DNA of 64,000 bases from Paramacrobiotus metropolitanus (taxonomy: Eukaryota > Tardigrada > Eutardigrada > Parachela > Macrobiotidae). The stretch's first letter is position 1, and every line of letters starts with the position of its first letter. Location of the stretch: NCBI RefSeq assembly GCF_019649055.1, contig NW_026570236.1, positions 620,001-684,000 on the forward strand, written 5' to 3'. This document shows, in pieces, positions 21,301-29,287 of the stretch. The position numbers were made by a program, and so were the translations under genes. A model generated the notes under the pieces. It saw only the letters and a list, made by a program, of their open reading frames with translations, was not told the origin of the DNA and searched no databases.

Positions 21301-21996
21301 CCTTCTGACCAAATATTTATCGATTACCGAGTTTCCGTAGAGCAGTGGCATCCTCCAGGCTTAGAAATTCGCTAATATAAATAAATGCTTACCGAATAAC
21401 TAATATTGCACAAACGGGAAACGCAGAGATTTTATGCCCAAAATTTTTATCGTGAATAATCTGTCAACAAAGTTTATTTTGTCCAGAAAACATTTAATCA
21501 AAAACCCCATAATGTGCACTTCAATCTCCATGGGAAAAATTCAATGAACCAAACTAATAAACGAGCGAAGAGTGCTGTACTACTTTTTTATGTTTGACGA
21601 CACGGATTTTTACACAATCAAGAAAGAAAGAGTCTTGTTGAAGTGAAACTTACTATCGAGCCCATGTTCTTCGGCGAGCTTCTTAATCTCCGAGCGACGG
21701 TAGAAGAGATTGAGCGCCTTGAGGAGCTCCTCGCGGTCCAGCTTGCCCGTGATTTCCTCGCCAACATCCGCAGCGCCATCCACACGCGCCGCTGGCTCGA
21801 CAGGCACCGGGACAAACAAAGCGCTAAGTTCCTGCGTTGATTTGTGCCGTACACCTCCTAAAAATGGAGGGTAATGATCGAGGTGCGCCGCGGATTGCCG
21901 TAATACAGAAGTGGAAGAACAGGGAAGGAGACTGCCGCCGCATCGTGTGCACGAATGGCTGATGACACGCAGCAGCGGACGGAAAAATATCCTCAT
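15339..21996 (-). CDS. SUPV3L1: mitochondrial ATP-dependent RNA helicase SUV3 (SUPV3L1)
   Basis: Twelve minus-strand exons: 21996-21654, 21171-20780, 20318-20207, 20142-20065, 19957-19814, 19717-19556, 19492-19399, 17183-16964, 16880-16800, 16662-16483, 16017-15744 and 15508-15339. They total 2250 nt, 749 aa, phases consistent. SUV3 is the superfamily-2 helicase of the mitochondrial RNA degradosome, working with PNPase. Seen: an Arg/Ser-rich N-terminus fitting a mitochondrial presequence; Walker A GPTNSGKT (residues 205-212); the DExH-box variant DEIQ (289-292, within [10 protein letters not shown]); VCF-type motif [21 protein letters not shown]; and motif [12 protein letters not shown] (475-484). 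The C-terminal SUV3 domain follows ([11 protein letters not shown] is clear), then a basic tail. The 2.2-kb intron 7 carries a transposon. A fold-back element begins 119 bp upstream of the ATG. Identity is certain; the last exon is the least conserved. Confidence 0.96.
17589..17597. repeat. left target-site duplication, TTAAATTAT
   Basis: This nine-base sequence is repeated in direct orientation at 19217-19225 and brackets the palindrome-rich element. Confidence 0.7.
17598..19216. mobile_element. 1.6-kb DNA transposon-like element with palindromic terminal repeats, in a SUV3 intron
   Basis: The element is bracketed by perfect 9-bp direct repeats (TTAAATTAT at 17589-17597 and 19217-19225). 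Its ends are inverted copies of each other over roughly 100 bp. Each end is built from repeated units of CTACGCGCGAGAG and its complement, so each could fold into several hairpins (left about 17605-17690, right about 19080-19210). A 9-bp target duplication with long terminal inverted repeats is typical of Mutator-like elements; that class assignment is inference. The interior has only short open frames (the longest is 17933-18385 on plus, 150 codons, Arg/Thr-rich) with no recognisable transposase. It is therefore probably non-autonomous. It sits in SUV3 intron 7 (17184-19398) and does not touch exons. Confidence 0.75.
19217..19225. repeat. right target-site duplication, TTAAATTAT
   Basis: This is the direct copy of 17589-17597, immediately outside the right terminal repeat of the element. 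Confidence 0.7.
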
Positions 21997-23741
21997 TGAA
22001 ATGTTAAAATCTTGCACGCAACAGTACGGTACGATGACATGGAAAACTGACAAAAACTTATACAGTTGCACTTTTATTAATGTCAAAATTATTCCCGAAA
22101 TCTTTAGGAGTATATCGTACGCCACTTACTGTATGCCAGGAGGCGCTTTTGAAAAGCAGTTTGTGGAATTACCAAAACAGCTGCGCATTGGGCAACCCCT
22201 GCAGGTTTGGTGTTTTTTCGATTTGTTCAAACTCATACAATCCGTCCGTACCATAGCTTAAAAAATGCAGAAAAAAAAGTTAAGTTTAAAAACGAAAAGT
22301 TTATAAGTAAAAAGTTTTGAAAGAAACGTTTGATTTGCAATTTAAGGGAATTTCGTTCAGCATAGGGGTCTATGGCAGACCGCCTCGTAGACCTCCATGC
22401 TGAACGAAATTCCCTTAAATCGCAAATCAAACGTTTCTTTCAAAACTTTTACTATAAACTTTCGTTTTCAAACTTAACTTTTTTTCTGCATTAAGCTATG
22501 GTATGCACACATTGTGAATTGAACAAATCGAAAACAAAACTAGCAAGGCTGTTTAACAATTCCACAAACTGCTTTTCAAAAGCGCCTCCTGGCATACAGT
22601 AAGTGGCGAACGTATATCATGATGCAAGCATGCAACAGATTTTTTCAGTTTTTGAAAAGTGCTCGGATCACTTCAGAACGCTTTGCGCTGCGGATCGGGT
22701 AGCGTTGTGAAGGTTCAGATAGGGGGTAAATCAAACCTAGCTAAAATGTTTCTGCCGGCTGAGAGCTTTGTCCGAACCTTTCCCGCGGTTTCCCACAGCC
22801 TAATAATCAAAATTATCATCGGTTATAACGTTGGGGCGATAGATAGTTTGTTTGTTCAAGTATGTTAATGTTCATACGGGATAAGTAATTAAGTAAGTTA
22901 TCTTCTTTTGATTGTTTCAATAATGATTTGATGGCCGGATTGTTTCAGTAGCCAGCACTTTTCACGTACTTGCATCGGTCAACTAACCATAAGATTGAAT
23001 ATCATCCTTTGTTTTGTGAGTACAGACGATAGAAAGCTAAAGGAAAGTAAGGAATTAAGAGTATTTAATAATTTATTTGTAATGCTATTGAATTATCAGT
23101 TATATTAATTTTATTTTATGACGTTACTTATATGATTTATATTTTTTATTATCACTTCCGGTTATGTAACCGAGATCTTATCGCTTAAGCTGCATTGGTG
23201 CGGCTGTATTGTACAAGGCAGTCAAGGCTACAAGACAAGGTGAATTAGGTGATCAAACGAAGGCAAATTAAGGCAACTCACAACTTCAAAATTCGAATAC
23301 CTCTTTTTTAGCTGAATTTTTTGTTTACGGATACTGTTGGCGAATTCTGCCTGCGTGCCTGCATAGAAAAATATTAAAATTTAAAACCCAGTTGTTTTCC
23401 TTTGATATGACGGTACGAATGTCTAAATAAAAAAAACTACATTCTGACATTTCCCTGTATGCCGGTTACCTGTGAGCTAGGAGATCATCGGCATTAATTT
23501 TCATTTTTTTTACAGTTTACTCACTTTACTGGTTTTGTCAGTTTTTTCGTTGTCACTCTTCGTTTGGCACTGACTTCTCAGGTGACTTCTGGATTTCCGG
23601 TTGAGTCTCGATCTAGCAGCTTGATTTTGCTGCAGTTATCGATGATTCTTATTTTAGGGATAACACCCCTGGGTTAAAACACTGTACTGAGTACTTTTTC
23701 TTCGACTTGTGCCTGTTCCGTGCTGCTGCATCCTGCAAACC
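21997..23741. other. divergent SUV3/CHK2 intergenic region
   Basis: This 1.7-kb head-to-head spacer should contain both promoters. About 500 bp is taken up by a fold-back element on the SUV3 side. The remainder (22613-23741) is AT-rich, with a pyrimidine-rich stretch just before the CHK2 ATG. I see no additional gene. Confidence 0.5.
22115..22612. mobile_element. about 500-bp fold-back (long inverted repeat) MITE upstream of SUV3
   Basis: The two halves are imperfect reverse complements along nearly their whole length. The outer ends read CGCCACTTACTGTATGCC in both arms, and the inner arms (about 22265-22357 and 22400-22492) are close to perfect, leaving a small central loop of about 40-50 bp near 22360-22400. 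Both ends are flanked by TATA, which could be a TA or TATA target duplication as in Tc1/mariner-type elements. It contains no coding sequence. Its left end is 119 bp from the SUV3 start codon, so it lies in the SUV3 promoter or 5' UTR. Transcription through it would produce a long double-stranded hairpin RNA. Confidence 0.8.
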
Positions 23742-26700
23742 ATGGCAGACGATGAGAACACCAATGAACCCAAAGTTCGCGGATCACAGGCGTCTCCGAC
23801 CCAGAAAGTGGAGGACGAAATCGAAGACTATTCGCCTGCTGATTCCGAACAAGACGAGGAGAATTGCCTGGGCCAGCTCGTGCCCATTCATCCCGCGTTC
23901 CGTCTCTTCAGTACGCGGTCTCGCGATACAGCGCTGAAATCAGAAAAGCTGCGAAAACTACGAACTGTTCTCTTCCAGGTGTAACGGAGGATACGCACAC
24001 GTTCGGCCGCGATCACGACTGCGACTACAATCTGAACGACCTGAATGACGGCTCCACGACGTCGCAGACGGAGCAGCATGAGAAGATGAAGAAGATGTTC
24101 TCCAAGCTTCAGTTCTCCCTGGTGAAGGTCGGTATGCTCGCTTTCCTTGTGTCGTGGATGATCCACTGAATTCTTTATTCAAGAAATCATTTTTCTGGAA
24201 ATACAGGTGCATGGAAATCCACCGCTTATTGCGCTGCGGGATGAGAGCGCCAATGGAACTTTTGTGGATGGTAGAAAAATCGGTTCGTACGGTTATCAAT
24301 CAGAATTAAGAAACCGTAGGACGGGACAGGAATGATTATAAAAAAAATATTACTGTGTAGAGACAAATTTTCTAAATGAAATGCTTAAATTTTTACCGTC
24401 AACGGATTTGTGCTTGAAATACAATTTACACGAGTTCTGCTCTGTGAATTTTTTTTTGTTGATGGTGCCTTGGTGCGTACAGAGATTACCATTAATCAAC
24501 TATGCGTCATTGCGTGATTGATGCGTGTAGCGAATAATAGCGATTGGTTTGAGACAGTTTGGTGATGCTAAGGCCTAATGGTTTTAGGTTTGTACTATTC
24601 AAGTTTTTTTTATTTTTCTTCTAGGAAAAGGGAACCAGCAGATATTGAAATCCGGAGACAGGATTTCTTTGGCTTGGGCAAGAAATGACGGTAACTTAAT
24701 TATATTAGGAATGCGTTGGTTCATTTGTGTGACTCGCGAAATTTATGTTTTGGTTTTGTATTTAGCTTGGTATTTCAAAGAACGAGCCCAACACCTTCCC
24801 TTTCCGGTGCCGGATGATTTTGCCGCCAAGTATCATGTGTCGAAGCAGCTGGGTAAAGGCGCGTGTGGCACGGTGTATCTGTGCTTTGACAAGACACAAT
24901 CGGCCAAGAAGTATGCGGTCAAAATCATCAGTAAATTGCTGGTGGCGAAGAAAATTCCGGAAGAAACGCCACTGGATGGTGACACAACGGAAGCGGTAAA
25001 GCTCTTCGATCTTAAACTCGCAGCAGTTTGCTGCCAGGCTTATGTATTTTGCAATGATGGACAGCTTATTTGCTTATAACAGGACTGGGATCGACGGGAG
25101 GTGGAAATCTTGCGCAAGATTGATCATCTAACATTGTGAAAGTGTTTGGAGTGTCGGAAACGTCGGATAAGGTTTTTGTTGTGTTAGAGGTAATTTTGCG
25201 GAGACCGGTTATTTACGTATAGTACGAGGTTTGGCATTCTAATCGCTCTCTTCGAGTACAGAAAAACTGGAGAATTAGATTCAGTTGCAGCAAAAGCATA
25301 AGTTCTGCTGTTGATGATGCGTTTTACTGCATTCGTTTTTTGGTATATTTCGCCGCATATATGAGATCTAATGGAATTCGTTTTCGTCTTTTTAGTTGGC
25401 GGAAGGAGGAGATCTCTTTAACTGGTAAGTTGTGCACCTCTTCTCTTACCGTCGCCTTATTTTGCCGCTTTTTATCGATGTTTGTTTTTCAGGTTTCCCA
25501 GGTTAGCGAATGAACCAGCAGAACGGCGCTGCAAATTCGTGAAAAATGCCTTCGCTCAGATGGTGTTGGCCATCAAGTATCTTCATGATCAGGGAATTAC
25601 GCACAGAGATTTGAAGCCTGAAAACATCCTGGCGTCTGGTGATATAGATAAGCTTGTCATTAAGGTAAAAGCATGGTTAATTGGGAAATGATACTTACTC
25701 TACACGGCAAATCTTTTCTATGTTTTCAGTTTTTACATTGTTTTTAGAGGTTGTGCTGGATCACTGTAGGTAATCTAGCTTTATGGGGCTTTTAGATTAC
25801 TGATTTCGGACTGTCCAAACTGATGACAGAAACAACTATGTTGAAAACGTTCTGCGGAACACCAGCCTATCTTGCGCCGGAAATCTTGGTTGTAGAAGGC
25901 AACGGTGGATCTTATACTAAAGCCGTCGATTGCTGGAGTATCGGGATTGTCCTGTTTACTTTGTAAGTTCTCCGTCCACTTTCGCATAATTATTTCTCGG
26001 TGTTCTTGTAAATAGACATTTCTAAATTAGGATTTGCACTGCTTATAAGATTTTAAGAATTAGAATGTACCGGTACAGTGCGGCTCAAGAAGGTTGAGTT
26101 TACAATAATAATGTGGATAGAGATAAGAGTTTTGCTGTTTTTCCAATAATTGGGAATTCTCTTGAATTGTAGGCTGGTGAATTACGCTCCGTTCTCGAAT
26201 AGTTATCCAGATATGTCGTTACCGGAGCAGATTAGAACTGCTCGAGTGAAGTGGTACGAAAGTGCTTGGGGAGAAATTGATCGTGCCGGTAAGTGGGAAG
26301 ACAGGCTTATTGCATCAGTTAGTATGGCCGTCTCTGGTCGCGTAAATTCGTACAAGTACCGGGTATCTGTACAAATGATCCCGTAAATTCGTACAGTTTT
26401 ATTGCATTTAAAAAAAATTCTGTAATGAATTTTCTGGTCAGTTTTAAGTTTTTGTTGTCGTGAGCGGCAGTTGAATTATCGAATATACATATTATATATA
26501 TGAAGTTAAATTATGAAATGTACATGTTTGAAATATCTGTATTGGTAATTTTCGAATGGTTGCATACAATACAAAATGTGTTTTGTTTTGCAGCAAGAGA
26601 TATTTGTGAGAAGCTCATCAAGAAAGATCCCTTAGAACGGCTGACTATTGACCAAGTTTGGAGTCATGAATGGTTCAACGTAAGATTTTTTTTCATTTTC

Positions 26701-27290
26701 TCTTAGATTTTTGTCTGTTTGGTTTCTACCAGACCTGGGCAGTTAATTTTAACTATTTAACTTAACGCGAGTTATTTTCGAGTTATTGAGTTATAACTTA
26801 ACTCTTTAGCGTAACTCGCTCAGAAGAAAACTTAACTCTAACTCAACTCTCATAAAAATACTATATATTGTCTATGGTAGCGTAACTCGCTGTGTAACTC
26901 GAAACTCGGTTTTCCTGCATAAATACCTTAACTCTTAGCGTAACTCGCACGCTCCTTGTAACTCTTAACTCTAACTGTGGGCCAGTTTTCTATAACTGCC
27001 CAGGTCTGGTTTCTACATGCAATTATTATGGGCTTACCGGGATAGACGATTTTTGAAAGCTCTGATTATTGTGGTTTCTGAATTTCCCTATAGTATAAAG
27101 TAATCCACAAAATTTGCAGGATAAAGAATTGAAACCGCATCTGATGGCACTATTGCCGAATCTCCAATGGCCTGCTCAGACTTTTTCGCCGGCAGTGCCT
27201 GGGAAGAAACGCCCAAGAGGAGTTGCATTCTCGCCCCCTCCGCCGCCTACGGATAATAAAAAGAAGCGGACCGGGAGGCAGCTGAAGTGA
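23742..27290 (+). CDS. CHEK2: checkpoint kinase 2 (CHK2), with an apparent one-base frameshift
   Basis: Twelve exons: 23742-23910, 23979-24127, 24207-24282, 24625-24690, 24766-24995, 25083-25189, 25396-25424, 25493-25664, 25796-25962, 26173-26288, 26594-26679 and 27120-27290, about 512 aa. CHK2 is the DNA-damage kinase activated by ATM. Seen: an acidic N-terminus with SQ and TQ sites; an FHA domain with TFGRD (residues 64-68) and NGTFVDG; a glycine loop [14 protein letters not shown]-type Lys206; HRDLKPEN (Asp315); DFG (336-338); AYLAPEI; and a basic C-terminal nuclear signal ([18 protein letters not shown]). Exon 6 has one base too few: after the codons for ..KIDH at 25122-25127, the frame shifts by one before [10 protein letters not shown]. 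All other exon phases are consistent only if one base is missing near 25128. As written, translation would stop a few codons later. Either an assembly error or a null allele. Confidence 0.93.
26722..27016. mobile_element. hAT-type MITE (279 bp, 26730-27008) with 8-bp target duplications in a CHK2 intron
   Basis: The terminal inverted repeats are perfect over at least 16 bp (CAGACCTGGGCAGTTA at 26730 and its complement ending at 27008). The flanking GTTTCTAC occurs at 26722-26729 and again at 27009-27016. An 8-bp duplication with CAG-starting ends is the hAT signature. The interior is made of degenerate short repeats of TAACTC / GAGTTA type and has no reading frame. It lies in the last CHK2 intron (26680-27119). 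It is non-autonomous. Confidence 0.9.
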
Positions 27291-27937
27291 TTGTCGCGTC
27301 GATCGTCTCTTTTTTTGTTTAATATTTCGTCTGCGGAATATTCCTGAATCAGTTTGTGCTTTCGAAAGATTATTTCTCCGGCGTCCATTTTTGTAGAATT
27401 ACTTACTTAACAATTATTATTAAGTTCCATTTCCGCTGGACCGCTCATTGTTAAATGTTAAAGCCCGCTGTGGAATGTGTATAAGTGGTTGCAACTTGCA
27501 TGGTGTATTCGCTGATTGAATACACGGCACTTTTGGTTGGCTGGTATTGATCGTCTGGTTTAGTATCTGAGCGGATTATTTCAACTCACGGTATGATGCA
27601 TTTTAATATTCTCGTCGGGACGAACCGACAAGCGGAATGGTGGTAAACAGTCGTATGGTGGAGAAATCAAACCGGTTGGCTTTAATGGTGATGGTAAACA
27701 GTCGAAGGGCGACGCCGTCGCGGAACATGCATGGCCGCGTACAGATAGAGTACATACGAGATAGAAAAAGCACGCAACGATATATGTTGCTGTCAAATAT
27801 GCTACGTATTGGGACTCTGATGCGAATTGTATCTAGGTCAAAACTCTCGAGTGCGCAGCAACTCACGCACTGATTTGTGAGTCAGACAGATTCACTGATA
27901 ACGCCGCGCGCATTGGTCAGATGGCGAATCAGTTGCT

Positions 27938-27977
27938 GAATTAGAAAACCGAGCTGTTGAGCTCGGTTTTATAATTC
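27938..27977. other. perfect-stem hairpin, 17-bp stem with one mismatch and a 4-nt loop
   Basis: AAAACCGAGCT (27945-27955) pairs perfectly with AGCTCGGTTTT (27960-27970) around the loop GTTG. After one mismatch the stem continues with GAATTA/TAATTC. It lies about 650 bp past the CHK2 stop. It resembles a processing or regulatory hairpin, or a tiny insertion footprint. It does not match the histone mRNA stem-loop. Confidence 0.6.
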
Positions 27978-28515
27978 GCGCTCACATTCATGACCGCTTG
28001 TCAACTCTTTAAAATTATTCTGCGCTGCTAATAAACATTCGTAGTGATCCAGGCTGCATTAAACTGTATGTAATTACGCTGTACTTACTGTAGTTCGTCA
28101 ATAAGTTTTAAGATAATGAGGTTTAATTAATTAACCTAATAACTAGTAACTGAGCGAAAATATGAACTACCTACAGTAGAGTCATTGACGCCTAATTAGC
28201 ACATTTACAGCTAATTAATTAGCGAATCTGCCCCTAATTAGTAATTTCGCACCTCGTTTTTTTTAGCACCTAATTAGCAAATTTATTACACATGAAGAAA
28301 AAAATTAATTACATGTTATTAAGCTATGTGAGATTATTTTTCTTAACAAGGTTGCGCTTGTTGTGTTGCGTTGTCCATGGTAGTGAATGGCACTGAATGC
28401 AGATTTATTGCAGAATTCACGGTGCTGTCAGATTTGGTGTTTATTTCTACGAGTGTATCCGTTATCAGTGGTGGGAACATGTTTCACTTTTTTTCTCTTA
28501 GTCATAGCGGAAAAA

Positions 28516-28654
28516 ATGAGTAACCGATACGTGCGCAGCAGTCGTGCCGCAGATACAAGCAGGCTGCTGATATTTGACAGTCCTAATAGAAGTATTCACG
28601 AATCTGCCGCGGCATTTATTGATCAATCGACTGATTGGCGGCAGTGGTGTGCGG
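28516..28654 (+). other. possible upstream coding exon of the zinc-finger/BEN gene
   Basis: An ATG at 28516 opens a 46-codon segment with Ser/Arg-rich content, ending at a GTGAGG donor (28655) in phase 1. The next gene's first recognised exon has a CAG acceptor ending at 29285 that is also phase 1, so joining the two keeps the frame and places the ATG at 29288 internally. Phase agreement has a one-in-three chance of arising by accident, and no homology supports this exon. Without it, translation simply starts at 29288. Confidence 0.3.
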
Positions 28655-29287
28655 GTGAGGCGGAAAATGTGTCGGAGGCGGAATATCACCGCTTACGCGT
28701 GATGATTGGTTGAAAAGCTGCGCCACGCCCACGGAAATGCACGCGACACACCAGCCGGCCACCACTGGCGTCGAGCATTTCGGAAAACATCGCAGTGAAA
28801 AGCGATTTGACTTCATTCGTATCAGCATTCAGCAGACAGACCAGGCACAGTGATAGTTGTCTGCAGCGAGCCATGCAGCGTGTTTTCAAAGCCTAGCCGA
28901 GGCATATGATACTTGCATCTGCAAACGGAGTACCTTAGCTTGTACGTACAGAATAGGTACGAACTCGTATCGTACAATTGGGTGAAATCTTTTTCTGAAT
29001 GTTCTCTGATAAGTACGTACAACAGTCCAGTTTTTCTTTCTTAATAAAAGGACGAGCAAATTAGCGGAGCGATTTGAACCAGGTTTGTAAGTGTATGTCG
29101 TCCGCAGCGGGATACAGGAATAATCCTGTCCCATGGACAGTATTCGACTCCCGATTATGCCACGTCAGAGGCCAGCAGCAGCATCCCGTCTGCATCCGCA
29201 GCATCTCCAGTGTGTGTGTTTTGCAGGTGACTAATCTTCCTCCCGTGGTCTGGTCTGCATCGATCCCTGTATAGATATACAGCAGGC

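Larger units (their letters stand above)
27291..29287. other. intergenic region between CHK2 and the zinc-finger/BEN gene
   Basis: This 2.0-kb region should contain the CHK2 3' UTR and the downstream promoter. It holds a strong hairpin at 27938-27977 and a cluster of CTAATTAGCA-type repeats at about 28190-28280. It also holds an open segment at 28516-28654 that could be an upstream coding exon of the next gene. No other gene is supported. Confidence 0.45.

Noticed and set aside
27640-27760. Short repeated GGTAAACAGTCG segments as a mobile element
   Set aside because: Only two short imperfect copies, with no ends or target duplication.
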